37,516 nt of DNA from Lachnospiraceae bacterium (GCA_017465475.1 JAFTWC010000060.1:1-37516), one strand, 5' to 3'. Positions 8,553-16,159 are shown, numbered from the stretch's first letter. Notes: generated from the letters alone by a model not told the origin. Numbers and translations: made by a program.

Positions 8553-10088
8553 ATGGATTTTCGAAAGCGTCTGATTGTAATGTTTATGCTTATGACGCTG
8601 TTTCCGATACTTCTGTTAATAAGTTTCGGATTCATAATTATTCAGTATCAAACCAATGTGATGCAGCAGGCGTACAATACGGAAGTGGATACGTTACAGG
8701 CGTTACGGAATCCGGTACAGGTGTTGAATCGTCTGACCCGCGGAACTTATAATGAACTGAAAACGGTGACAAGGCAAAACCCTGAAGTCTTGTTGGACAG
8801 AGCATATTTGGAGACTGTGAATGCCAGCCTGGATGCAAGGCAGGCATTCCTGGTCGTTCAAAAAGGGGAATTGGTAGTTTATTGCGGAGACGAAACCTTT
8901 TATGAAATGATACGGGATTCCCTGCCGGGATATGGTGCGTATGATACCAATGTGGACGGCGGTTTATATGTAAACGGGAGAATTCCTTATCTGGTAAAAC
9001 AACAGGACTTTTTGTTTTCCGACGGAGAGAACGGCAGCGTATATATTGTTTCCGATGTAAATACGCTGATTCCGCAGACAAGAAATTCTTTGATGCAGGC
9101 CATCGGTTCGGTGGTCATTGTATTTCTTGTAACCGGTCTGTTTTTAACGGTGTGGTCTTATGCAGGAATTATTAAGCCGATTAATAAGTTAAAACAGGCT
9201 ACCAGACGAGTGAAAGAGGGAGATTTGGATTTCCGGTTGGAGAAGACCGGTGAGGACGACATCGGACAGCTGAGTGCTGACTTTGAAGAAATGCGTGCTC
9301 ATCTGAAGACGGAAATCGACACCCGGATTCAATATGAAGAGGATTTAAGAAACCTGATTGGTAACATTTCCCATGATTTAAAAACACCGCTTACCACCAT
9401 AAAGGGGTATGCGGAAGGTATGTTGGACGGTGTGGCGGACACACCGGAAAAGCAGGAAAAATATCTTCGTACCATACGAAGTAAGGCAGAAGACATGGCT
9501 CGTATGGTGGAGGAGTTGTCGTTATATACACGAATTGATTGTAAATCCTATCCGTACCATTTCGAAAAAGTGCATTTAAAGGACTTTTTTGAGGACTGCA
9601 TTGAGGAAGACGAGCCGGAATTGGAACGGAAGAATATAACACTTTCTTTGGAGAATCACTTGTCGGAGGATGATGAAGTGTATGCCGACAGAGAGCAGTT
9701 AAAACGCATTACCATGAATATTATGGGAAATGCAGTGAAATACTTATCGAAGGAAAGCGGAGCGGTTACAATTACGTTATTGGATGAACTTTCCTACATC
9801 CGTACGGAAATCAGTGATACGGGGGCAGGAATTCCGGAGAAAGATTTGCCGCATATTTTTGAGCGGTTCTATAGAGGGGATACTTCCAGAAATACGGGGA
9901 AAGGCGGTTCCGGTCTGGGACTTGCAATTGTGAAACAGATTGTGGAGGACCATGGCGGTACCATTAGCGCAAGAAGCGAAGAAGGAGAAGGCACTACCAT
10001 CTCGTTTACATTGTTAAAAGTACGCAGAGACGGAGAAGAGCAGAATGTGCCGCAGAAGTTTCGCGGATTGAGCGGAATCAAAGAGTAG
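8553..10088 (+). CDS. Membrane sensor histidine kinase
   Basis: 511 aa. TM1 is about residues 8-31, an extracellular sensor runs ~32-180, TM2 is ~181-204, followed by HAMP ~205-256, HisKA with NISHDLKTPL (phospho-acceptor H274), and HATPase_c with the N box near N393, G1 DTGAGIP (422-428) and G2 GGSGLGLAI (451-459). It autophosphorylates and passes phosphate to the response regulator that follows by 22 bp. AGGAGGAG precedes the ATG. The extracellular domain, about 150 residues, has no motif I recognise, so the signal is unknown. The LiaF-like protein downstream hints at envelope stress. Confidence 0.95.
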   Translation: MDFRKRLIVMFMLMTLFPILLLISFGFIIIQYQTNVMQQAYNTEVDTLQALRNPVQVLNRLTRGTYNELKTVTRQNPEVLLDRAYLETVNASLDARQAFLVVQKGELVVYCGDETFYEMIRDSLPGYGAYDTNVDGGLYVNGRIPYLVKQQDFLFSDGENGSVYIVSDVNTLIPQTRNSLMQAIGSVVIVFLVTGLFLTVWSYAGIIKPINKLKQATRRVKEGDLDFRLEKTGEDDIGQLSADFEEMRAHLKTEIDTRIQYEEDLRNLIGNISHDLKTPLTTIKGYAEGMLDGVADTPEKQEKYLRTIRSKAEDMARMVEELSLYTRIDCKSYPYHFEKVHLKDFFEDCIEEDEPELERKNITLSLENHLSEDDEVYADREQLKRITMNIMGNAVKYLSKESGAVTITLLDELSYIRTEISDTGAGIPEKDLPHIFERFYRGDTSRNTGKGGSGLGLAIVKQIVEDHGGTISARSEEGEGTTISFTLLKVRRDGEEQNVPQKFRGLSGIKE

Positions 10089-10110
10089 GGATTTCGCGAA
10101 AGGAGGAAGT

Positions 10111-10800
10111 ATGGCGAGGATTTTAATTATTGAGGATGAAACCGCCATTGCGGAGTTGGAACGGGACTATTTGGAATTGTCCGGTTATGAAGTGACGATT
10201 GCCAATGACGGTGTAACGGGAAAGAAAGCGGCACTGGAAGAGAATTATGATTTAGTGATTTTGGATTTGATGCTTCCGGGCAGTGATGGATTTGAGATTT
10301 GTAAAGCTATTCGTGAAGCAAAGGATATTCCGATTTTAATGGTATCTGCAAAGAAAGATGAAGTGGATAAAATCAGAGGACTGGGTCTTGGTGCGGATGA
10401 TTACATGACAAAACCTTTTAGTCCCAGTGAATTGGTGGCCAGAGTTAAAGCGCATCTACAACGATACGAGCGTCTGGTGGGCAGTGGGATTCGTGAGAAC
10501 AAGGTGGTGGAGACAAGAGGTCTCCGTATTGACAAAACTGCGCGACGTGTCTTTGTAAACGGAGAAGAGAAGCCGTTTACCACAAAGGAGTTCGATCTTT
10601 TAACTTATTTGGCGGAAAATCCGAATGTGGTATTTACGAAAGACGAATTGTTCCGTGCGATTTGGGATATGGATTCCGTAGGAGATATTGCCACGGTGAC
10701 GGTGCATATCAAAAAGGTTAGGGAAAAAATAGAAACCGACACGGCAAACCCGCAATACATTGAAACCATATGGGGCGTGGGATATCGGTTTAAGGCATAG
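10111..10800 (+). CDS. OmpR/PhoB-family response regulator
   Basis: 229 aa. The receiver domain (1-~120) has acidic residues E8/D9, phospho-acceptor D52 (LDLMLPG) and K101 (MTKPF). The C-terminal winged helix (130-228) ends in the family-typical WGVGYRFKA. It is the partner of the kinase directly upstream. Its final codons are unusual at the DNA level. The last 31 bases, encoding WGVGYRFKA and the stop, recur at 10912-10942 with three changes, two of them silent third-base changes and one giving a different stop. A 13-bp piece of the 3' end also recurs inverted at 10816-10828. The protein itself is intact. Confidence 0.96.
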   Translation: MARILIIEDETAIAELERDYLELSGYEVTIANDGVTGKKAALEENYDLVILDLMLPGSDGFEICKAIREAKDIPILMVSAKKDEVDKIRGLGLGADDYMTKPFSPSELVARVKAHLQRYERLVGSGIRENKVVETRGLRIDKTARRVFVNGEEKPFTTKEFDLLTYLAENPNVVFTKDELFRAIWDMDSVGDIATVTVHIKKVREKIETDTANPQYIETIWGVGYRFKA

Positions 10801-10828
10801 TAAGAATATAAAGCGCCCATATGGTTTC
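10762..10828 (+). repeat. Inverted repeat spanning the response-regulator stop codon
   Basis: GAAACCATATGGG at 10762-10774 recurs exactly inverted at 10816-10828, with 41 bases between the arms. The first arm is coding sequence, so the second arm is a copied and flipped piece of the gene end. It could form a hairpin in mRNA. There is no T run, so termination is doubtful. Confidence 0.8.
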
Positions 10829-10907
10829 ACCCGAGGGATGCACACGGGCGGGTAAGGAAGGCAGCAAAGCTGCTCCCGCCCGGCGCCGAAACAGCAAGCT
10901 GTTTCGA
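10829..10907 (+). repeat. Palindromic intergenic repeat element
   Basis: GC-rich nested palindromes: GGGCGGG (10846-10852) with CCCGCCC (10875-10881), enclosing GCAGC-AAA-GCTGC (10861-10873). GGCGCC (10882-10887) follows, overlapped by one base by CGAAACAGC-AA-GCTGTTTCG (10887-10906). Composition is unlike the surrounding DNA. The lead-in GAGGGATGCACAC (10833-10845) resembles GGAGGGTGCGCAC at the extreme window end. This suggests a dispersed, non-coding repeat family; that it is dispersed is inference. Confidence 0.65.
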
Positions 10908-10911
10908 TACA

Positions 10912-10942
10912 ATGGGGCGTGGGATACCGGTTTAAGGCGTAA
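10912..10942 (+). repeat. Duplicated tail of the response-regulator gene
   Basis: 31 bases match 10770-10800 at 28 positions and would encode the same WGVGYRFKA-stop peptide. The copy is in front of the LiaF-like gene and has no open frame leading into it, so it is a relic, not a gene. Confidence 0.85.
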
Positions 10943-10959
10943 TGGAAAGGAGTTTACAG

Positions 10960-11460
10960 ATGAAAGAGGAAGGTATTGTGGTAGTAAAGGAAGAGAAGAG
11001 GTCACTTTTAGGACGATTGTTTCGTTTGGCGATGTTTGTGGTGGCGGTTTACGGAGCATTGACGGCTATTGCGAAGGTGATGGTTCGCCTGGCAAATCGT
11101 TTGGAAGAGGACAATGACGGTAGCGAAAGCAAACGTTATTTGAATTTTATGAACGGAAGAAACATACGGTTTTCCGGGGAAACGGTTTCTGATGTGGAAG
11201 TGAATGCTGTGGCAGCAGGTGTGGAACTGGATCTGACGGAAGCGGAGCTTTCGGAGGACACTGAAGTTTGTGTGCGCACCATGATGAGTGGTGTGGTAGT
11301 AAAGGTGCCGCCAATGGTACGTGTGGAAGTGGATGACACAGATGTGCTCAGCGGATTTATGAATCTGGTGCCGAACTATGAAAATGAGGAATTACCGGTA
11401 GTTCGCATTAAGGTACAGAGTTTACTCTCCGGTGTAAAGGTAGAAATGAAAGCGGAGTAG
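10960..11460 (+). CDS. Membrane protein with LiaF-like C-terminal domain
   Basis: 166 aa from the ATG at 10960, with GGAAAGGAG upstream. An ATG 18 bases earlier lies in the duplicated tail and is less likely. One hydrophobic segment (~residues 19-42) is followed by a beta-rich domain (~70-166). This contains the pattern of the LiaF/DUF2154 C-terminal domain: AVAAGVELDLTEAEL, then VRTMMSGVVVKVPPMVRVEVDD. In LiaFSR, LiaF holds the LiaS kinase inactive until the envelope is stressed. Here the partner kinase has a large extracellular domain, unlike the intramembrane-sensing LiaS, so the analogy is partial. It is encoded just after the kinase and regulator, across the repeat region. Inhibitor of the kinase is the leading guess. 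Confidence 0.7.
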   Translation: MKEEGIVVVKEEKRSLLGRLFRLAMFVVAVYGALTAIAKVMVRLANRLEEDNDGSESKRYLNFMNGRNIRFSGETVSDVEVNAVAAGVELDLTEAELSEDTEVCVRTMMSGVVVKVPPMVRVEVDDTDVLSGFMNLVPNYENEELPVVRIKVQSLLSGVKVEMKAE

Positions 11461-11473
11461 GCTTTCTGCTTCA

Positions 11474-11502
11474 TTGACATTTTTTCCCCGATTTTGTATA
11501 AT
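11474..11502 (+). promoter_or_regulatory. Consensus sigma-A promoter for the solute-binding protein gene
   Basis: Exact consensus: TTGACA, a 17-bp spacer, TATAAT. It predicts strong transcription starting near 11509, giving a leader of about 110 nt. Confidence 0.9.
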
Positions 11503-11508
11503 ACAGCA

Positions 11509-11618
11509 CGGAAGCAGTTTGCTTCCGCACCCACTCCGAGGTATTCCGAGGAGAAGGTGGCGAAAATAATTCTGATGACCAGGGATATGTTCCGGGTCAC
11601 AAGAAAGCGAGGAAAGTT
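11509..11618 (+). ncRNA. Structured 5' leader of unknown class (candidate cis-regulatory RNA)
   Basis: Three hairpins fill the leader. H1 is CGGAAGC/GCTTCCG (11509-11527). H2 is strictly symmetric: CACC, CA, CTCC, GA, GG, loop TATT, CC, GA, GGAG, AA, GGTG (11528-11559), predicting tandem sheared G-A pairs between short helices. H3 is TGACC-A-GG/CC-G-GGTCA (11576-11599). The ribosome site GAGG (11609-11612) follows at once. No intrinsic terminator is present, so any control would be on translation or stability. I compared it by memory with TPP, guanidine, SAM, FMN, cobalamin and other common riboswitches and found no match. Confidence 0.5.
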
Positions 11619-12704
11619 ATGAAAAAAAGAGTAGCATTATTACTTACCGCAGTGATGCTTTTATCTGTATTTGCAGGCTGCGGAAACAAGGATAACAATC
11701 AGAACGAGCCGACCAAGGCACCGGAGTTGACACAGGAAGTGACCGGCGGTGATGAAAATCAGGTAACGGAACCGACGGCAGAGCCGGTAGAGCCGACGGA
11801 AGCTCCGAAGGAAAAGATGGATGTAAATATCGGGGCCATGAAGGGACCGACGGCGTTAGGTATGTTAAAGATGATGGAAGACGCCAAGGCCGGTACCACC
11901 GCAAATAACTATAAGTTTACCATTGCGGGAGCGGCGGATGAGATTACCGCAAGTATTATTAAGGGAGATATTCCGATTGCGGCAGTACCGTGTAATCTGG
12001 CGTCCGTACTTTACAATAAGTCTAAGGGCGGCGTTACCATGCTGGGCATCAATACCCTGGGGGTATTGTACATTGTAGAGACCGGTGAGACGGTGCAGAG
12101 CGTAAATGATTTAAAAGGCAAGACCATTTATTCTACCGGTAAGGGAACCACGCCGGAGTATACGTTAAATTGGTTGTTAAAGTCGGCGGGCATTGATCCG
12201 GAGAAGGATGTTACCATTGAGTATAAGTCCGAGGCAACGGAAGTGGCAGCGATTTTGTCCCAGACGGAAAATGCAGTGGCTATGCTTCCGCAACCGTATG
12301 TAACCACCGTATTAAACAGCAACGCAAAGGCACGTATTGCACTGGATATTACAAAGGAGTGGGAAGCGTTAAACGAGGGTTCCACCGTTGTGACCGGTGT
12401 GGTCGTGGCAAATACGAAGTTTTTGACCGAGAATCCGGATGTGGTAAATGCGTTTATGGAAGAATATGTGGCGTCTGCAGCGTACACGGTGGAAAACGTG
12501 GAGGCGGCAGCGGCTTTGTCCGAGCAGTTTGATATATTTAAGGCGGCTATCGCAAAGAAAGCGATTCCGTACTGCAATATCGTTTTAATCGAAGGTGAAG
12601 AAATGAAGGAAAAAGCAAGTGCTTATCTGAAGGTTTTGTTTGAGCAGAACCCGGCGTCGGTAGGCGGTGCTTTACCGGAGGATGCTTTCTTTTATCAGAG
12701 ATAA
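11619..12704 (+). CDS. ABC transporter substrate-binding lipoprotein (NitT/TauT-like)
   Basis: 361 aa. A lipoprotein signal (MKKRVALLLTAVMLLSVFAGC, cut before C21) is followed by an acidic, proline/threonine/glutamate-rich linker (~25-68). The rest is a periplasmic-binding-protein type II fold of the NMT1/SsuA/ABC-nitrate kind: IGAMKGPTALGM, then IIKGDIPIAAVPCNLASVLYN, then GKTIYSTGKGTTPEYTLNWLL. It would sit on the outer face of the membrane and hand a small solute to a permease. Known relatives bind taurine, sulfonates, nitrate or thiamine precursors; the ligand here is not deducible. The likely partner is the permease-ATPase fusion at 20811, which is of the same transporter class but 8 kb away. 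It has its own strong promoter and structured leader. Confidence 0.88.
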   Translation: MKKRVALLLTAVMLLSVFAGCGNKDNNQNEPTKAPELTQEVTGGDENQVTEPTAEPVEPTEAPKEKMDVNIGAMKGPTALGMLKMMEDAKAGTTANNYKFTIAGAADEITASIIKGDIPIAAVPCNLASVLYNKSKGGVTMLGINTLGVLYIVETGETVQSVNDLKGKTIYSTGKGTTPEYTLNWLLKSAGIDPEKDVTIEYKSEATEVAAILSQTENAVAMLPQPYVTTVLNSNAKARIALDITKEWEALNEGSTVVTGVVVANTKFLTENPDVVNAFMEEYVASAAYTVENVEAAAALSEQFDIFKAAIAKKAIPYCNIVLIEGEEMKEKASAYLKVLFEQNPASVGGALPEDAFFYQR

Positions 12705-12720
12705 AATTTAAGAAGGATTG

Positions 12721-12757
12721 AAAAAGTGCAGGGCTGTCTTATGACAGCCCTTTCATT
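12721..12757. terminator. Bidirectional terminator between convergent genes
   Basis: AGGGCTGTC and GACAGCCCT (12730-12751) form a 9-bp stem with a 4-nt loop. TTTCATTT follows on the plus strand and, on the minus strand, GCACTTTTT. It serves the lipoprotein gene and the BlaR1-like gene. Confidence 0.85.
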
Positions 12758-12785
12758 TGTTCTAAGAAACAAGATATTTCCTGCT

Positions 12786-15521
12786 CTACCGTGAAGTAAA
12801 CCTTATTGAGTAGTTCAGTTCTGTGGTACCGTAGCCGATGCCGTGTGTATCAAGGTAGAGGACAACATGTTCGTTTTCGTTACAACCTTCAAGAAGACGG
12901 GTAATATCTGCCTTTGCAGCTTCATAAAGGGTGTAGACGCCCTGCTCGGTCCAGACACGAACATCCGGGTAGCCGGAGGCAAAGGTTTCGAAATCCTCCA
13001 TGGAATAAATATGGAGAATCGGATAGAAATCATTTTCCACCCACCGGTTTGTACCCATGGCCAAATCGTGATACAGGCTACTATATCCTTGTAAATCAAG
13101 CATAATCGAAGATGCCCAGACGGAGGAGTAAAGCTGTTTGTGCACCGGAGTTAAAGCTAATTCTATGGTGCCGTCCGCCGCGTTCTTTGCTAAAGATAAT
13201 TTGCCTACAAGAGAGGTTTCTTTGGTGGCACGGTCGGTTTTTCTGATATACATGGTTTGAATATCACCAATCATGGCATAGTCATACTGTGTCGGATCAT
13301 AGAGACCGTAGGAGGTGTCGTTTTTGTAGTCGTAAACTACGATACCAAGGTGGGTAGCATTTTCCCCCAGGCTGACAGTGGTACAAAGCTCCGGAAAGCT
13401 GTCGTTGTTTAAATCTGCCCAGTAACCGGCCCAAATGGTACTGCCGGAAATCAAGGTTTTGGTACCTTTTGAGGTGGTGGCAGTAATCTTCTCCGAATCG
13501 GCAAAAAAGGTGACTCCCGGAAATTCCGGCAACTCTGTTTTTAACACACCGTCCGGATATTTCTCCCGATGATAGAAGTAGTTTACCCAAACCATAGCCC
13601 TTGGAGCGGGAGTTTTCAGAGCGGTCAGGTCGGTAGGCACTGTTTTCCATTCTGCCGGTGTGTCGGAAGGGGATTGCCCTTGGGCTTTGGCTCGATTGGC
13701 GTATTCTAAAGCTGCCATGTGTTTCTGATAAATGGCTAACCATTCATCGGCCGAGCCCCACCAGGTATCCGGATCATAGTCGCCTTCTTCCGTACCGATG
13801 CCGGTGATACGGGCGCAAACCGATGCCATAAAATATTCCCGTATACCATAGGAACGGGCCTTTTTCAGTTCCTTTACGAAACAGTCCACGGTCTTTTCTC
13901 CGCCGAGAAGGAGAAGCTCGTACAATTCAGGATTGTCCTGAATGATATCGTTTGCATTTGTCTGATCTCTGACAGCAGAGGCCAGGATGGAAAGCAATGC
14001 TTCTTCGGTCAGTGTCTCGGGCACATTTTCACGGACGATGGAGGTGTTAAAATCAAGCCACAAGTATTTTCCTTCCTCCGGCTCTGCCCGGAACCGGTAC
14101 TGTCCTTCCTTGGAAAAATCAAAATCTGTCAGTAAATAAGTTTTGGTCATTTCTGTTTTCGCCGGCATGGAATTTAAAATTGCCGGAAAGAGCAATTCTT
14201 CTTTTGCACAGCTTTCCCAAGTGTCGTTTTCGTAGTAAAGAACGTCGAACCGATCTGTAAAAGTAAAGTCGGAATTATAGTTATTATTGTTCCATTGCAC
14301 CGGAATTGTTATGTTTGACAGGTTATCTTTCAAAAAGTAGGCCTGAGGCTCTGCTGACAGAGAAACGCCGATGTAGTCTGAGCCGGAGCCGGTCATTTCA
14401 AAAGAGAGAAATGCGATTTTTTCTTCTTTTGGCGGTTTTGGAGCAACCGGATTGGTCAAAAAGCAGACCATAACCGTAAGACAGGAAACCACAGCCAGTA
14501 CAATAACCCAAAATGCAGGCTTTTTATAGTGAAGCACATTTTTGATTCTCTTTTTTACATGTACTTCGCCAAAAGACAGCGGACAAACAGAGATCATTTT
14601 CCCGGAAATACTGTAGTTAAGCAGTGTAAAGGAATAGGACTTGATGGAGTCCGTATCCATGTTGCGAATGACCCGCTCGTCACAGGCCAGCTCAATATCC
14701 TTACATAAAAAGATGTATGCAATCCAAAGTACAGGATTAAACCAGTAAAGGGAAAGAAGGAGAAACCCAAGAGGTTTCCATACATGATCCAAACGTTTTA
14801 AGTGTGCTTTTTCATGGGCAATGACATGCTCTGCCGCATCGGCCTGAATGGAAGACGGAAGAATAATCCGCGGGCGGAAGGTGCCGAGAATAAACGGCGT
14901 TTCCACCCGGTCGCAAAGCCAGATGTTATCCGCATACCAAACCGCTTCCCTTGTCTTTTTTCTGATGTGCAGGTAACTGATGATGCCGTAAGACAGCATG
15001 CAGAGTACTCCCGGAAGCCATAGCTTTGCCAATAGGCGCATCGCGCTGTCAGCAAAAGAGGACGCCGTAGCTTTTGCCGACAGAGGATGAATCAAAGGAG
15101 TGTCAGAGAAGTTCTCAGCAGGTACGGTGTGCGACGGAGAACCTTCAACAGATACGGATGCGGACAAATCCTTCAAAGGTACGGTATCCTGCATGGGCTC
15201 TGTAACTTCGGTATCTTCTAAAATTATGGGTGCATTTTGCATGGAGTCCGGTTCCATATAATCTTCCGAAGAATCTGCGGTGGTTGGCGGTGTGCCGGAT
15301 TGTATCTGTAAGGCATTGGTATCCGCAAGTGTTGACGGAATCAGACTAAAAGGACTTTCCAAGGAAATCGGAAATATCAGCCGGATGGCTACAAAACCCC
15401 ATAAAACACAGATGAGTGCTTTCGGCGCCCGTCTGAGAAACAGGCGGAGTCCCAGAACCACAAGTACTAAAAGGCTGGCGGTTAGACTCATCATAAAAAA
15501 CATAAGAAAAACCTTCTCCAT
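12786..15521 (-). CDS. BlaR1/MecR1-type M56 membrane metallopeptidase with a large novel extracellular domain
   Basis: 911 aa. TM1 (~8-29) and TM2 (~35-52) are followed by an extracellular, Ser/Pro/acid-rich loop (~55-160), TM3 (~167-187), the zinc-protease domain with AHEKAHLKR (HEXXH, H236/E237/H240) and downstream ELACDE (277-282), then TM4 (~337-356). In BlaR1, ligand binding outside activates this protease, which leads to loss of BlaI from DNA. The C-terminal ~550 residues normally carry a penicillin-binding sensor of ~250 residues. Here no SXXK/KTG set is apparent. Instead the region is longer, with an Ig-like first part (365-500), a tryptophan-rich middle and an FG-GAP-like WADLNNDSFPEL. 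The signal is thus unlikely to be simply a beta-lactam. It follows blaI with a 2-nt gap. Confidence 0.9.
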   Translation of the reverse strand: MEKVFLMFFMMSLTASLLVLVVLGLRLFLRRAPKALICVLWGFVAIRLIFPISLESPFSLIPSTLADTNALQIQSGTPPTTADSSEDYMEPDSMQNAPIILEDTEVTEPMQDTVPLKDLSASVSVEGSPSHTVPAENFSDTPLIHPLSAKATASSFADSAMRLLAKLWLPGVLCMLSYGIISYLHIRKKTREAVWYADNIWLCDRVETPFILGTFRPRIILPSSIQADAAEHVIAHEKAHLKRLDHVWKPLGFLLLSLYWFNPVLWIAYIFLCKDIELACDERVIRNMDTDSIKSYSFTLLNYSISGKMISVCPLSFGEVHVKKRIKNVLHYKKPAFWVIVLAVVSCLTVMVCFLTNPVAPKPPKEEKIAFLSFEMTGSGSDYIGVSLSAEPQAYFLKDNLSNITIPVQWNNNNYNSDFTFTDRFDVLYYENDTWESCAKEELLFPAILNSMPAKTEMTKTYLLTDFDFSKEGQYRFRAEPEEGKYLWLDFNTSIVRENVPETLTEEALLSILASAVRDQTNANDIIQDNPELYELLLLGGEKTVDCFVKELKKARSYGIREYFMASVCARITGIGTEEGDYDPDTWWGSADEWLAIYQKHMAALEYANRAKAQGQSPSDTPAEWKTVPTDLTALKTPAPRAMVWVNYFYHREKYPDGVLKTELPEFPGVTFFADSEKITATTSKGTKTLISGSTIWAGYWADLNNDSFPELCTTVSLGENATHLGIVVYDYKNDTSYGLYDPTQYDYAMIGDIQTMYIRKTDRATKETSLVGKLSLAKNAADGTIELALTPVHKQLYSSVWASSIMLDLQGYSSLYHDLAMGTNRWVENDFYPILHIYSMEDFETFASGYPDVRVWTEQGVYTLYEAAKADITRLLEGCNENEHVVLYLDTHGIGYGTTELNYSIRFTSR

Positions 15522-15523
15522 AG

Positions 15524-15886
15524 TTATTCCCCCCTATAAGAGTCAATCATGGTTTTCAGCTCCGCGATTTCTTCCGGCGTCAATTTGTTGCGTGCCGTAA
15601 AAGCGGCGAAGAAAGCCGGAAGGGAACCGTCAAAGGTGTCTTTTACAAAGTTTTCGCTTTGTACCGAATAGAACTCCTGTCTGGACATTAAGGATGTCAC
15701 GGTTCCTTTGTTATTTACAAAAATTCCTTTTTCGCAAAGGCGCTTTAATACAGTGTACGTGGTGGTTTTCTTCCAGCGAAAGGCCTCTTCGCTGCGGGTT
15801 ACCAGCTCCGTAGTGGTGATGGGCTCGTTTTCCCAAATAATATCCGCGAATTTTGATTCAATCGCTCCCATTTGTAACTCTGCCAT
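15524..15886 (-). CDS. BlaI/MecI-family transcriptional repressor
   Basis: 120 aa, the family length. The winged helix fills residues ~1-75, with the recognition region RWKKTTTYTVLKRLCEKGIF typical of the family, and a C-terminal dimerisation part runs ~80-120. It should repress its own operon by binding the two palindromes upstream (15914-15932 and 15940-15958) and be released when the BlaR1-like protease is activated. GGAGG precedes the ATG. No beta-lactamase or penicillin-binding-protein gene lies beside the pair, so other targets must be elsewhere or the pair controls only itself. Confidence 0.95.
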   Translation of the reverse strand: MAELQMGAIESKFADIIWENEPITTTELVTRSEEAFRWKKTTTYTVLKRLCEKGIFVNNKGTVTSLMSRQEFYSVQSENFVKDTFDGSLPAFFAAFTARNKLTPEEIAELKTMIDSYRGE

Positions 15887-15913
15887 AGCAATACCTCCTT
15901 CTCTTTTTATGAA

Positions 15914-15932
15914 ATTCTACGTCTTGTAGAAT
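15914..15932 (-). promoter_or_regulatory. BlaI-type operator 1
   Basis: ATTCTAC-GTCTT-GTAGAAT, a perfect 7-bp inverted repeat with the TAC-N5-GTA core seen in BlaI/MecI operators. It sits between the -10 element and the blaI-like start codon. Confidence 0.82.
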
Positions 15933-15939
15933 TAACTAT

Positions 15940-15958
15940 ATTCTACGACATGTAGAAT
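15940..15958 (-). promoter_or_regulatory. BlaI-type operator 2, overlapping the -10 box
   Basis: ATTCTAC-GACAT-GTAGAAT, the same arms as operator 1, centred 26 bp away. It includes the -10 hexamer, so occupancy would block RNA polymerase. Confidence 0.82.
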
Positions 15959-15968
15959 GATTTGTCAA
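15940..15968 (-). promoter_or_regulatory. Sigma-A promoter of the BlaI/BlaR1-like operon
   Basis: Minus strand: -35 TTGACA, a 17-bp spacer, -10 TAGAAT. The -10 lies inside operator 2. Confidence 0.85.
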
Positions 15969-15994
15969 GAAGTAATTTGTTTTTTTTGTTTTTC

Positions 15995-16023
15995 TTGAGA
16001 AGTAATCGTTTCTTTGCTATACT
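15995..16023 (+). promoter_or_regulatory. Sigma-A-like promoter upstream of the ECF sigma gene
   Basis: TTGAGA, a 17-bp spacer, TATACT, pointing to the sigma gene and divergent from the BlaI operon. It implies a leader of about 130 nt. Confidence 0.6.
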
Positions 16024-16068
16024 GATTTTGTGAATTAGTTAATTAAAGTGGAAATTTTTTTAAATAGA

Positions 16069-16098
16069 TGAAACCTTTTCCTAAGTTGAAGTGTATTA
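16069..16098 (+). promoter_or_regulatory. Candidate ECF-type autoregulated promoter
   Basis: TGAAAC, then 17 bases, then TGTATTA. The TGAAAC -35 is typical of ECF sigma promoters (for example the sigma-W type); the -10 is only a partial match to CGTA. It would let the sigma factor transcribe its own operon. Confidence 0.35.
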
Positions 16099-16159
16099 TA
16101 AGTGAAAGCCGTACAGGATAAAGAAACGTTTCGATAAAAATGAAAGGGCTTTAGTATTA

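Noticed and set aside
10829-10907. Intrinsic terminator after the response regulator
   Set aside because: The palindromes are strong but no T run follows, and the composition fits a repeat element better.
11509-11618. TPP riboswitch in front of the solute-binding gene
   Set aside because: CTGATG...GCGAGG looks a little like the TPP 3' half, but the CTGAGA part and P1 pairing are missing.
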